From positions 186,001 through 250,000 of the forward strand of contig WACJ01000121.1 of assembly GCA_008973525.1 (NCBI GenBank): a stretch of 64,000 bases of DNA. Direction: 5' to 3'. The stretch is from Stenopsyche tienmushanensis. Its lineage: Eukaryota; Arthropoda; Insecta; Trichoptera; Stenopsychidae. Shown here one piece after another: positions 49,311-60,420 of the stretch (position 1 is the stretch's first letter; the number at the start of each line of letters is the position of its first letter). A program made the translations under genes and the position numbers. The notes beneath the pieces were generated by a model, which was given only the letters and a program-made list of their open reading frames with translations, was not told where the DNA came from and made no database searches.

Positions 49311-51059
49311 GCTATATGCAAAGTGTTTTTTTTGTTAGTTTGATGTTAATATAAAAATATTCAGACCCCAGCTGGTATGCTCTAATATCACGTTAAAAAA
49401 GAGTCATACAATTCAAGCGTAATAGTTTGACTGTCTCATAATTTAGCTGGACCGATTATGATTCACTACCTAAAAAACATCTGTAATTGTACAAAATGCT
49501 CCAAATGGGATTAATAGCAACCCAATTTAAACAACATCTTCTTTATATGATATGAACAAAATTTACAAGATTATGGAAAAGGATTGCAAGCACTTGTATC
49601 CATCAATAGTTTGGAGCAGTGAGTAGCCATAAAAAAGAAGATTTGCTCAGGTCATAATTTAAGCTACAATCATGTTTTAGATTAAATTATTAAAATTGAT
49701 AAATGACGTCAAACTTTTCACTTGGCTAAAATATCATATTGTGATTGTCGCCATCTGGATCAAAGATAAATTTGAGTGTGTTGAAAAATAGTCTCGGATT
49801 TATAATACAAACATATTTTCTAGACTTTATAATCTGAAATTATGAAATTATTGTACTGAAAGTTGATAATGTTTTGGTGTTTTAAATTAGAAATACTTAT
49901 TCTGGCGGACACTGAGATGTTTCTTGATTTTTATTGTTGGTTATGTTTAAGAATTTCTCTTTTCATAAATCTTTTCTCAATTTATTATGACATTTTCCAA
50001 AAATAAACGATCGTGAAGGAAAGAATTTGACCGTCTAAAAATATGTGTCAAATGATCGCTTTTATATGCCAAGAGAGTTAATAGCGCGTAAGTATTTAAC
50101 CTTCAATCTATTTTCATATGATACAAAATCTCAATGTTAACTATTTCACACTGGCATTAATTGATGCTATTTTTACAACAAAAAAAATATATATCCAAAG
50201 AAATTTTTAGGAAAATCCATTTAGATGAAAATGAAAGAAGCTGGAGGAAAAACAGAGAAGGAAAGAGCTTTTTACATATGCCAAAGCGTGCGATATAAAT
50301 TCCATTGCGTACATTTGTGGGATTGAGACGAGCACGTAGGGAGACAGGGGCGCCCATTTTGATGAGGTTTAAGGTTAACAACACTTGCTGGATTATTACA
50401 CAAAAGTACCTGTTGTGTCATACTACAGCCAAAATTAACGACCCCAGAAACTTTGCTCCAGTAAGTGATAACGCAAAATTACACGAGGACAGAACCGTAC
50501 CGGAATTGCGTCGTGAACTTTTTATGCGACTCGCAAATGGCAAATATTGTGTAGACCTCACTTAAACTAAGACGCACTCTTAAATTTTAAGCCTTTGCTT
50601 ACTGATCGTAAAAGAAACTTTGAGAGCGTTTTATTTCAGAGAAAAATAGATAAAATGGCGAAAGTCGACACCCTTGCAAGATAACATGTATCTGATCAAA
50701 TAATGTGCGTTAGTCAAAATGTCTACATTGCTTTTTGCTGGCTATCTGGGAGCTTAACGTAATGATAAAGTAACATTTTTATTACATCGTACCATAAAAT
50801 GTTTAAAGCAATTAGGCAAAATGCTTGATAGACACGATTTTTCATTTCCTTTAGCCTTGGATTATAAATTTTACAAAGGTTCATCTATAAAAATGGTTTT
50901 GTAACAGATCATCAAGCTGTTCTCCGCTCCCACATGTTTTACAAGACGGCTACACTTGCACGTGGGTTTGTTTTTCCGTCGGACCCCAGTGAAATCAAGC
51001 GGTAGGATGAAGATGATCGGGTGCTAACGGATACTCTCTTTTTGTAACTATTATTTTTA
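49311..51059. other. Mostly AT-rich; GC-richer island at 50280-50570
   Basis: Opposed frames at 50157-50384 (minus) and 50305-50565 (plus, 86 codons, begins MRTFVGLRRARRETG) are unassigned. No repeat was recognised. Confidence 0.4.
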
Positions 51060-51130
51060 AATTTATGATCTTGCGGGAAGGACGTCTTCCCGCAGCCAAG
51101 GCTATTCAACGACTCTCATTCTTACTTGTC
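51060..51130 (-). mobile_element. LTR family fragment (copy 5)
   Basis: GCGGGAAGGACGTCTTCCCG and CAGCCAAGGCTA match the block of the LTR family at about 16232-16262 (inverted). Only about 70 bp remain. Confidence 0.6.
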
Positions 51131-51407
51131 GCCACAAGACGGGAAGCGGTGTATATTGCTCAAGAAACATTGGTTTGCGTGAGGATGCCATTTTATCCAC
51201 GAAACAATTCCTAAAAAATCCGTTCTATATGAAACATAGATTTGATACAAGCAATAAGGCTATGTTCCACAAATGTATTAAATATATTATTTTTTATTCA
51301 TTTAAGAAAAATATATTAGTTTAAGCCAAGGGTATCAAACAAATATGTGAGAGAGATCAATCTAACCAGTATTACTACTACGATCAATCAAGCGTTTCTT
51401 CATACTT
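51131..51407. other. AT-rich spacer
   Basis: No feature recognised. Confidence 0.4.
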
Positions 51408-51983
51408 TTAAGGGACGTTTCTGCCTTGTTGGTTAAAAATAAAATATTTTTCTTCGTGTATCGGAAAGAACTAATATTTAAAAACTTTATCAGTAAATTT
51501 CAAGTCGATATAAATTCGCAAAGTTATAGGCCGACGAGGAAAAGCTGCACAGCGCGAAGCTGAGGAGAGGAGAAACTTTAAACGCGTTTTTCTCAGAAAC
51601 TACTTTTTCCAAGCTCACGGAAGTGCTCGCATACGCCCTAAATGAGCATTTTCTGTGAAATTTAGCTGGCATGTGTATAATAAACGTCTTCAACGTTTGA
51701 TTTATAAATATTTAAAAATATTGAAACGCTTTTATTTAATAAACAAAAAATTATAACAAATTTTGGTAAAAACTCACATTTTTCTTCGATTGCTCACTGC
51801 TTTTTTTAATTTTTAAATACTTTTTCGTAACTATAAGTCAAATTATAAACAATATTATACATAGTAAAAATATGTTTAGTTTTATAGCTGCAAATTATCT
51901 GTCCAGGACTTTTTATATTTAATACTTTTTGCATTAAAAAAATCAATCACTTTTAAGCTCAATAAGGCAGAAACGTCCCTTAA
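51408..51983 (-). mobile_element. TTAA-flanked DNA element with 20-bp perfect terminal repeats
   Basis: Both ends read TTAAGGGACGTTTCTGCCTT (the right end reverse-complemented), a perfect 20-bp inverted repeat including the TTAA target. Length is 576 bp. No transposase is encoded, so it is non-autonomous. The interior, read on the minus strand, aligns with the truncated copy at 13819-14395. It also holds a module (51500-51609) shared with the TA-flanked element at 32966-33701. The perfect ends suggest it is younger than the 13.8 kb copy. Confidence 0.85.
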
Positions 51984-53163
51984 TTGTTAGAATGCTTAAC
52001 AACATTCCATTTGTAATTACAGTATTATAATTGATTTGTATTTTTAACGGATAACAGATATTTTAATTGTAAGTTGTTTCTTGGTACTGAATATTCGATA
52101 AGGGCTTGAAACCAGTATTTTATATATATTACGACTATAAAAAGACAAATATCTTTCACTGTTTTCATCAGTTTAAACTGATGTTAAATAAAAAATCAAT
52201 GAACACATAGATTTAGCCATCCATTTAGTACGCTGAAGATCAGCAGGCCTCCTAAATGAAACTCCTTTTTCAGGAACTTCTCGCAAGTAAATGATAGAAA
52301 GTTTCAGTAACTTTTTATAGTCATCTCGAGGTTGATGCCCTTAAAGTTGTTTTTAAGCAAAAGAAATCCTGTCTGTAGTAACATTTTCTATGATTTTTGA
52401 GGATGTGGCATCATTAAATTACTTTGATCAGTTTTGTCCCAGTTCTTATTAAACCTTTTAAACAATTGGATATCAGGAGCACTAGACGAACCGAGCGATT
52501 GACTCACTACAGCTTCTAATATAATTATCATTATATGATGGCGATAAGCTAGGCAAAGCATATCTTTTTTCAGAGCTCAATCTTAATACGTACCCGCAAG
52601 AAAGAATTAAGAAAGGAGTGAAGGTGAGGAAGGTTGTAGCGAAGTAGTGAGTCTTTCTGCATGCTATTCCACTTCAAAATAGACTAATAAATGTACCAGA
52701 ATAAATAAGTCTTATTAATAGGTAAGTGGCCATACAACGTTTATTCCTGAAATTTTGACTTATGGTAGCGACCTCTAAAATCTTTTTTTTAATAAAAAAA
52801 AAACACATATTCATTTTTCTATGGCAGAAAATCATATGATGAGGTGACCCCCCAACTTTTTAAAAGTCGAAAAATAAGGACCACCCTAATACACACCCAG
52901 TAATAACATGTTGTAAAAAAATGTAGAAAGCTCTTATGCTCTGAATTCTTATGACTGCAATGAAAAAAACATACATTTAGATAAAAATATTTAAAATGTT
53001 CGAAATTTTAATGAATCTAGCAGTAACAAATTCTTAAAAGCAAAGGAATGAATAGGAGGCAAGTAAATAGGATTATATGTATACATTATAATGTATGAAA
53101 ACATTTTTAATAAATACGTATTTGAATACTTTATATATTGTTTATTGATAAATGTGTATAAAT
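51984..53163. other. AT-rich sequence, no gene seen
   Basis: A short minus frame at 52991-53182 is unassigned. No repeat was recognised. Confidence 0.45.
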
Positions 53164-53205
53164 TTTGAACTACGTATAGCACGGATTTATTTTACATGAA
53201 GTCTT
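53164..53205 (+). mobile_element. Tigger terminal fragment
   Basis: CTACGTATAGCACGGATTTA followed by TTTTACATGAAG matches the subterminal block of Tigger copy B (GTATAACACGGATTTGTATT, ACATGACG). The rest of the element is not present. It may be a solo end or a highly deleted copy. Confidence 0.5.
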
Positions 53206-54640
53206 CATCGAATCATTTAACCATTTAGCCAAGGGCCGAACGAATAATATGTCAATCTGCCCTCTGTATAGCGTAGCTTAGATGTATCCTCACAGGATAT
53301 TCCTTACCGAGGTTAATTGAATCTTAACGAGGACATCCGAGAATGTGCTGCCTTTTCCGCCGTATATTGTAGTTTTATTCACGTAAATTTAGTAGTATAA
53401 AGTTTCATTGAAGGGTATCTATTTACGCTGTGATACATACATATTGGTATGCATAGCGGAGCCGTTGTTTACACACATGAAGATGATATTAATATAAGCT
53501 GGCTTTGTTGGCAACGTTTGTTTCTGCTCTCAGTGGTTTATGAGTACTTAGCGAAGAGAATGTTGGCAACTTTTGGTTGGAATCAGATTGTAATAAAGAA
53601 GGTAGCGAAATCAAGCCGAGCGTATTAGCTTAGAGCCTTAGCGCGTTTAAGGCGAAATATAATCCACGACACACTCGTTCTTTCGAAGGGCTCCGCCAAA
53701 CTTTTTGTCACGCATATTGTACAGAATCACAAGCCAAATTAGATGACAAAGAACAGCCATAGAGGACAAAGTTTAAGATAAACACACACACAGCATCCAG
53801 CTCACCAGGGTCCCCGCGAGTGATCAATAGTCAGCTTCTGCTGAGGGCTCCGCGAAACTCTGAAACTAATAAGTGTCACTCGAGCGAAACGACGTAACCT
53901 TGACATAATTCAGCAAACCATTACAAAATTTCTGCTAAATTTAATCACCGAATGAGATAATGAAACTGCTCTGTAGTGATACATTTTTCAACCCTCAACC
54001 GTTATGAAGATTGATGTGCTTCGGGAAATATTTTTATTCTTGCAATGTCTTGTTTTCTCACTGGCCATTAAGCATGGCTTGAGGCTATTAATAGCTGAGT
54101 TATATTTTTACAGCTTTTATTTTAAGCCACTCAGACGGATTCAAATACCCCGAAATTTCCATCGCATTTTTACTATGGCTTCCGCAGAGTCATTTAGGGT
54201 AATTTTACGATTTTATTATAGCGAATTCGAAACTTAAAGTACCTTTATAAAGACTTTAACTTTGAGCAATAACAACGTTTTCGGTTTTTAATCATCACAA
54301 AGGAAATTCATCCTATAAATTTTACGGTTTAACCGACTTATACGGCCGAGTACTCAACTCGTAATATTTATATTACCGATCAATTATATTTAACACAGAA
54401 TCTTCAGCATATTTGAAAGTGCTTACAGCATTCCTGAAAAATATGATGAAAAACGCACAATCATTGTCAAGATGTTCGTAATGATTCATCGATTTGTTCA
54501 TCTGAATAATTCAATTTTGCAGCCAATCTATTCTATAAAACGATCTCAATTTAAATAAATATTGCAATATTAACCATAAATATTTGTAATTAATTTAGTA
54601 TAATGGTTACATTCATTTGTGATATGAATTGACGAACCAT
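53206..54640. other. Single-copy region, GC-richer at 53210-53920
   Basis: No mobile element and no assigned gene. A plus frame at 54004-54237 (77 codons, ATG) has no motif. It is a candidate for conserved non-coding sequence. Confidence 0.35.
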
Positions 54641-54679
54641 TTTATCTGGCTGCCATTAAATACATTTTTACCAATGCTT

Positions 54680-54884
54680 CAAATGCAATTTCAGTTGCTG
54701 TATTTTTAATAAAAGCCAATATTTGATTGGCCTCTCCTTTCATGGACCATTTTGTTTTCTTTATTTGAGTATCAATTGCAGAGAATGCAAGGGCTGTGTC
54801 TTGCAATTTTATTGTCAATAAAGCTATATTAAAATACATTTGGCACCAATTCTCCTTTTGTATTGAAAATTGCCATTCTAGTCT
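54680..54884 (-). CDS. Candidate orphan exon, function unknown
   Basis: The minus frame spanning 54642-54893 is open. After a possible splice acceptor (ATTGTAG at 54885) it reads LEWQFSIQKENWCQMYFNIA and continues with a helical, balanced sequence (IKLQDTALAFSAIDTQIKK, GEANQILAFIKNTATEIAFE) up to a possible donor (TTG followed by GTAAAA at about 54679). The amino-acid composition is protein-like, resembling helical-repeat proteins, in contrast to the low-complexity frames around it. I do not recognise the family. With no neighbouring exons identified it could also be a fragment of a processed pseudogene or of a mobile element, or chance. Confidence 0.3.
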
Positions 54885-54900
54885 ACAATTCAATATGTAA

Positions 54901-55550
54901 GCTCAGAGAAATACGTACTATTTTATTTGGCAGTGTTGCTATATATTCTCAATAACATTAAATTCTACATCCAATCAATCATATTATTTATAAGGAGAGA
55001 ATAAATTTGCATGTTAATTATTTAATAATACAAGAACAAATCGGAAGCCATGATGTAAATAATTGCCCGCTTTGGGAGGTTTACGTCTACAAGATAGATT
55101 TAGCCACCCCCAATGCCATTTAATCCGTATTTAATAGTCCTTGAACATTGTGACAAAGTTTGTCCAATGAGGTTTTAGTGACCAGGAGCTACATTAAAAT
55201 CCAAAAACTATTCACACTGCGTGTTTATGTAAATAAGATTGCTGCGGAAAGATTAACCAAAGCACCAAAGAGTCGTTTATTACATAACAGCCCTTTTCTC
55301 ATTTTACTTGAATCAGATCGATATCTTTCGTAAAATCTATTCATGCCTTATAAGGAGATTTCCTCTCAATTTATACGGAAGAGATTCCTTTCACTGTTAT
55401 GCGATAAATCCGCTTACATCTTTGTGACGTGATAAAGTAATTCATTAATCTCATAAATGTTTTAAACGCGAGCGCGACAACGCACATGCTTTGTTTGGAG
55501 CTCAATTATAAATATATTTAGGAACTGAATGAGAAGAAGGAAATATATTT
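54901..55550. other. Anonymous sequence
   Basis: No frame or repeat recognised. Confidence 0.4.
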
Positions 55551-56207
55551 TGTAACGTAGACCCCTCGCTGACACAAGGCGGTCCGTTATCTACGTCGCT
55601 GCGATTATGTTATCGCGTTCTTCAGACGCGAGATCCGCACCGGAGAGACGCTCAAAACCGCGAGGGATCGCTTCGAAAAGCGACCACAGTACGGAGATGT
55701 AATGGGTGGCTCCGAATGTCGTTCTGGCGCTGATCAACGACGGTCAGGATTCTGTAACTCGTTCGGTGACGGGATTCCAGGAACAGGAGCTCCGCAGGGA
55801 TATATAATGGATACACAATATGTTGGCTCAACGCATGTATTTATTCAAAATACGGAGCACAACAGTCGTGGATGGTAATGGCGTATACTATGAACAATCC
55901 GGCGACGTGTACGTGGAGGCTTCTACAGACCAAGTCCCCGAAGAGATGTTGGTCGGGCAAGGACTAGGAATCAACTAACTAAAAACTTCATGATTTGGCA
56001 GAAGAGTGTCTCATTTCTACCTGGCAATTGAAGCCAGCACCCTTCCTTATCTCTAAACCCGACGCCAGCGTTCTTATCTACACGGAGAGGCGTCGCTCCA
56101 GCCCTTATAGCGATACTTTTGACCATATGGACTGGCAACGGCGGAATCCCATGGATTTCGCCGCATGCACTCTATATTTAATAATTTACGTATGCCTCCA
56201 CGCTACA
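55551..56207 (-). mobile_element. Copia-type LTR (minus orientation)
   Basis: The ends TGTAACG and CGCTACA form the TG..CA inverted termini (657 bp). Directly outside the minus-strand start, at 56208-56218, lies a purine run reading GTCAGGGGGAG, the usual polypurine tract just before the 3' LTR of insect Copia elements; GGGGGAG next to TGT is characteristic. Composition is GC-rich against the genome. The second LTR and any gag-pol sequence are not recognised upstream (56219-57100), so this is a 3' LTR with a short piece of interior. The superfamily call rests on the tract and termini only. Confidence 0.6.
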
Positions 56208-56218
56208 CTCCCCCTGAC
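56208..56218 (-). promoter_or_regulatory. Polypurine tract next to the LTR
   Basis: GTCAGGGGGAG on the minus strand directly precedes the LTR start TGTAGCG. It would prime plus-strand DNA synthesis in an active element. Confidence 0.55.
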
Positions 56219-57109
56219 TTAAGTTTGATCGTCCCGATCAATTCAACAAAAGACGAACGTGTTTAATTGCCTTGATTACCATCCATAACCGTGCGTCTCC
56301 AAAATCACATATATTTTTTTAATAGAGTACACAAGAAATACATTATACAAAATCATCAATCAGTAAATAGTAAAATACACAAAATACAATGGAGAAACAT
56401 CCGTAATCATAAATGCTGCCGCCGCTGCAGCATCGGGATTTTTTTTTTTTTTTTAATTTTCTTACTGATTTTTTTTAAATTATTCTTTTCGTATGAATTT
56501 TTGCAATTAACTAATTATTATCGCGAGCTAATCCGGTACCCGGTGAGTACAAGCATGTAATTATATTTCCCGGCTTCTCATAGCCGTCTGACGCAGGAGT
56601 CGTTCCTGGCCGTTATTTTGGTGCATTTTTAAATGATCATGTATCTATCCTAGCCGAAGAATCAAAGCCTAAGGATGAGATCAAGTGCTCTCTAGGAGCT
56701 CAGCTGTAGTCACGTTCCTCCCTACTAGACGTCGAGCTCTCTATCGACGCCCACCGCGATTTAACCAGTCAGTCGCAACAATTGCTCACTGGTACTGGTG
56801 CTCTTATGAACGTACGCGAATGACTATTATTATTCATTATTATTATACTCCGGTCCCCGAGATGCTCGTACGATATTTCCTCGCGAATTTAACAATCACT
56901 GTCACAGATTTAGTAATTGGGCATGAATGCCTTATCGCGAGAAGTTTGTTTAAGCATAAATTCAATTTACTAGACAAAAAAAAATCTTTAATTGCGCGGT
57001 TTATTTACGAACAACGCGTGATGTCAAATCCATCCGATACTGCGAAAACAACGGCAACCAACGAAACGACACTTAGACTTAGAATTAGATTTAGAAGAAA
57101 CTTAGACAC
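56219..57109. other. Anonymous, partly GC-rich sequence
   Basis: A plus frame at 56685-57113 (142 codons) starts at GTG and overlaps, tail to tail, the end of the minus frame at 57110. It is rich in Arg and Thr and matches no family I know. It could be interior sequence of the LTR element to the left, another element or chance. Also present are a 14-base T run near 56440 and a TATTATTATTCATTATTATTA stretch near 56830. Confidence 0.3.
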
Positions 57110-57898
57110 TTAGAATTTTGCGAGTTGTATACGCTTACACAAATCCACCGTTGGATTTTTTTTCACTAATTTCCACACCGCGGCCAACGCTCCAAGCGCA
57201 GCCTGCAATGTGGATGTGGCCCGAGCTGATTGTCGAAACCACGCACCATGTATCGGGTTGTAGATGAAGGCGTTCAGCGAGGCTATAGGTGGTCGGCCAT
57301 CATCAATGGCGAGGCATCGCGGCGCATGCTGCGGATGCAGCGAGGAAACGGCGCCGCGGCGTCGCCGCCGTGCGTTGATGGTTCCGGTCCTCATTCCTCG
57401 TCGCCGGAAGATCTTGTCAGGTCGAATTCCTCCTCCTTGATCGGCTGGAGAAAGCTTGCGACGTTCCAGGGCTTCTTTTGTGTTAGTTATGCCGTACCCT
57501 CCTAGATGGAGCGCAAATGCCAAAATTACCAAGCATTTGATCCATCCTTTGTTTAGCACGATAGCGACACGATCTCGCAAGAACGTCATGATTGGATGCT
57601 CTTGATTGTCCGCTGGTGGTTGAAGGTGAGCGATTTGACCGGGCTCATCTGGAGCGGCAAGCGGTTGGTGCTCTTGAATCAGAGCGGGCGGCTGGAGATG
57701 AACGGTTGGAGCAGGCTCATCTGGAGCGGCGAGTGATGGGCGCTCCTGAATCGTAGCTGGCGACTGAAGATGAGCGGGCGGTTCATCTTGAGTGTCGAGT
57801 GATAATTGCTCTTGAATCGGAGCGGGCGGATGAAGATGAGCGGGCGGCTCATTTGGAGCGGCAAGTGATGGGCGCTCCTCAATTGGAGCGATTTCATT
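57110..57898 (-). CDS. Uncharacterised GC-rich open frame with four imperfect repeats and a hydrophobic segment
   Basis: The minus frame is open for 262 codons from 57898 to the stop at 57110, the longest in the window. The only ATG is at 57587-57589, which would give 159 residues. The part upstream of that ATG has no start and is cut by a stop at 57899-57901, so it would have to be an exon joined upstream. Upstream residues 1-100 consist of four repeats of about 22-24 residues (for example LAAPNEPPAHLHPPAPIQEQ and LAAPDEPAPTVHLQPPALIQ), rich in Pro, Ala, Glu and His. Then follow VAIVLNKGWIKCLVILAFAL (possible membrane segment), a charged GGGIRPDKIFRRR part, a poly-Arg patch and a final helix ending VWKLVKKNPTVDLCKRIQLA. 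No family is recognised. Strong GC content contrasts with the window. It could be a host exon, a mobile-element gene or a chance frame in GC-rich DNA. Confidence 0.4.
   Translation of the reverse strand, partial: NEIAPIEERPSLAAPNEPPAHLHPPAPIQEQLSLDTQDEPPAHLQSPATIQERPSLAAPDEPAPTVHLQPPALIQEHQPLAAPDEPGQIAHLQPPADNQEHPIMTFLRDRVAIVLNKGWIKCLVILAFALHLGGYGITNTKEALERRKLSPADQGGGIRPDKIFRRRGMRTGTINARRRRRGAVSSLHPQHAPRCLAIDDGRPPIASLNAFIYNPIHGAWFRQSARATSTLQAALGALAAVWKLVKKNPTVDLCKRIQLAKF
57590..57895 (-). repeat. Four imperfect 66-72 bp tandem repeats
   Basis: Units share text such as GAGCGGGCGG, GGCTCATYTGGAGCGGC and GGGCGCTCCTNAAT (plus strand). Unit lengths differ by multiples of three and the minus frame stays open throughout, with the pattern APxEPxxxxHLxPPAxIQE kept. 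Divergence between units is considerable, unlike the minisatellite at 1509. Confidence 0.8.
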
Positions 57899-57901
57899 TT
57901 A

Positions 57902-59077
57902 GATTTCAAAATAATTTATACATTTATTTGAATAATACATTTATTGCATTTGCCATTTTGATTCTAAGAAACCAATAATTGAAAACATTTTTTAATTGGT
58001 CGACCTTCATGTAACAAAGCTATGATGTTTACCAATAAAAAGGTAGGTCAATTAAAGCAAACAAGACCATCGATCATGGCGTCCTTTGATCCCTTTGACG
58101 TACAGGAGTTGACACAAATTTGAAAAATCGCCTAATTAATTTATCAGAAATTAAATAAAAGGACGATACTTAATATTCGCTCTCGAGCTCGTTAAAAGTT
58201 ACGAAGGATCGTATTGCAAAAATTGTACTTCCAATTAGAATTTTCGTGTAATTAAGAAACATCATAATTATTTAACATACGTACTGTTGGCAATCGGCCG
58301 TCGCCTCGCATTTAAAATAAATATATTCAAATTGCTCGGTACAGGGGAGTAAAATAATACCTTGCTAAGGGAAAGTTACCCAAGTTTTATGAAAATCTTA
58401 TTAATACGAATTCTCACGACTGTCTTTTGTCAACTTTAATAAATGGAATTACTCCGAAATGAAACGAACGCAAAAGAATAGGGAGGGTCCGTAACTTTCC
58501 CGGGAGTCCTGGCAAGTCTCGGAGCCCGGATGTCCTGTTTCGTCGTAGAGATCCGATTTAAGATGTACTGCTAAATAGCTTCTTATCTGATTCGAGACCA
58601 CCCATTCAATTCAAATTAGGTATGCCCTGGAGCAGTGTTGACTCTAAAATGGATGTAAAATAATCCAGCGATTTACAAACCTATTTTGCTCAAACAAAAA
58701 ATATTTGTCAACTCGCCTAAAATAATATACATCCTACACATTTAAAAATACAACTATTTTCTAAAAATGAGAATAAAATTATTTTTATCCAAAAAAAAAC
58801 TCTGGATGTTTGTATTATTTTTAAACATAATTATATTCCTTTTGTTCATTTTGTAGATAGATGATACAGTAGATCGTAGAAAAATTTGGATCTGAAGTAT
58901 GAAATAAAAAACAAACTTTGGGTGAATGATTATCAATTCTAATCCATCGTCTTGCCATACATTTTTGCAATTCGACGAATTCAACGACAAGATTAAATCA
59001 AAAGGCTTTACAGATATTTTTATACTTTTATAAAAATCATCATTATTATGTAGGCTTTTACTATATGGATCATTATA
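57902..59077. other. Anonymous sequence
   Basis: Mixed composition (GC-richer part at about 58480-58640), no assigned frame; the minus frame at 58754-58990 is AT-rich and unassigned. Confidence 0.4.
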
Positions 59078-59520
59078 TCAACATTACAGTGCAGCCATAA
59101 AGTCCACTGTAGAACTACGGTCTCTTCAATATCCATTCTTAGGAAAGGATTACATTTATTTCGTCTATATCATATAGGGTGCGGCATGGAAACTTCCTTA
59201 TTTTAAACGCGTATTCTGAAACGAAAATGATTCAAAGAAAGATAAAATGGCACTCATTTATAAGAAAAACATTTAACGTTTATAATATATATTTACTATT
59301 TTATTTTTAAAATAAAATAGTAAAAAATCATGCAGTATATAATTGAGAAAGTGAAAAGTGCGCATTTAACCCTTCTCGAAATAACTATCTTTCAGGGCGC
59401 GTATTTCAAATAAGGTAGTTTCCATGCCGCACCTTATACAATCAACTCGTTTGCTCAATATTAAAGATTGCATAACTCCCGAGTTCCACATCCAGCGAGA
59501 CACTTGGATGAACGTATTAA
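59078..59520 (-). mobile_element. RTE-like 3' tail fragment split by a MITE
   Basis: The parts 59078-59174 and 59437-59520 together align with 12037-12240. The minus text ends VVLQWTLWLH, similar to the QQWTAIG ending of RTE ORF2 proteins. At the junction ATATCATA is followed by the MITE and then TACAATC; the intact relative reads TATCATACATTC. Confidence 0.65.
59175..59436. mobile_element. Complete TA-target MITE, 262 bp
   Basis: The terminal inverted repeats TAGGGTGCGGCATGGAAACT and TAAGGTGCGGCATGGAAACT continue inward (CCTTATTTNAAA, then CGCG) for nearly 40 bp. TA is present on both sides (59173-59174 and 59437-59438). At the centre lies another inverted repeat (TTTACTATTTTATTTT and its complement, 59292-59324). 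No coding capacity. A related end fragment is at 18745. TA duplication suggests a Tc1/mariner-type mobiliser. Confidence 0.85.
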
Positions 59521-60420
59521 ATGGCACTTTCACGATCGTCTTGATAAGGAGTTTGAGAGGGTTTGTAAAGACTCAGCAGTTTTTCTCGGAAGGCAGTGAA
59601 AAATTACTCGAGACGACCTTGTTGATTTTACTGAAAAGGGTTTTTCGGAATACAAAGACGTCAAAAAGTTAAAATATGATCCGGAAAAGAGCCCTAAAAA
59701 AATCTGGTTTATCTAAGATATCTAAGACATCTAAGATATTTTTAATCACAAACAGATAGTGACCCCAACTACGAGACTATTTAATGACGATATGCTTCTT
59801 CCTCAGGAATGGCCACGACTAGATCAATGGATGATAGAGTCTTATTTCAATCAAAGTTTCTTGATGCCAACAGTTTTCATAGCTCACGCTTATCCTCCGT
59901 GCAGAATTTATCTACTTGCTGGGAAGAAGAACTGTGGCTCCATTTTTTCCAATTTTTATCTCTTAGAATAATATTGAAGACTTGTCATAGCGTAAAAAAT
60001 GATATTTTTCGGTATCTAATTATGGTTATATGATGAGCAGATTATGGTCATTATGGTTTAAAGCTTTTTGCTAATTTAAGTGCTGCAAAATAATTAATTG
60101 CGAGTAAGGCCAAATGGAGAAACGAGAGCAGAAAGTTTTAAATTTAAATACATAAAAGAAAAATAGTGTTTCAAATATTCATTCGTTTTGAAAGCTCTTT
60201 AGCGAAAGCTCGCTAGAAATGCTTTTGAATGTAAATTTGAGCTCATAACGAAAGAAAAATATTATACCTCAAGATTGTGCGAAGATAATCAGAATTTTAA
60301 TTAGAGTAGAGCTCGAATCGTTTTATTCGAGTAGCACTTTTTCACTCAGAAAAACTAACTAAAAGTATTTCCTTTTTGGGAAGCGGGGCGTATAAATTAC
60401 ACAGTGAAAATAACTTAAGG
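59521..60420. other. Anonymous sequence
   Basis: Short overlapping plus frames (59759-59971, 59809-60033) are unassigned. Three tandem copies of a decamer ATCTAAGATA-like unit lie at 59713-59742. Confidence 0.4.

Noticed and set aside
56685..57113. 142-codon plus-strand frame
   Set aside because: It starts at GTG, overlaps the better minus frame tail to tail, and has skewed Arg/Thr composition. It is more likely non-coding or part of an element.
57679..57909. Minus-strand frame rich in Leu, Arg, Phe and Ser over the 66-72 bp repeats
   Set aside because: It is a shifted frame of the repeat array; the Pro/Ala/Glu frame is longer and keeps a clearer repeat pattern.
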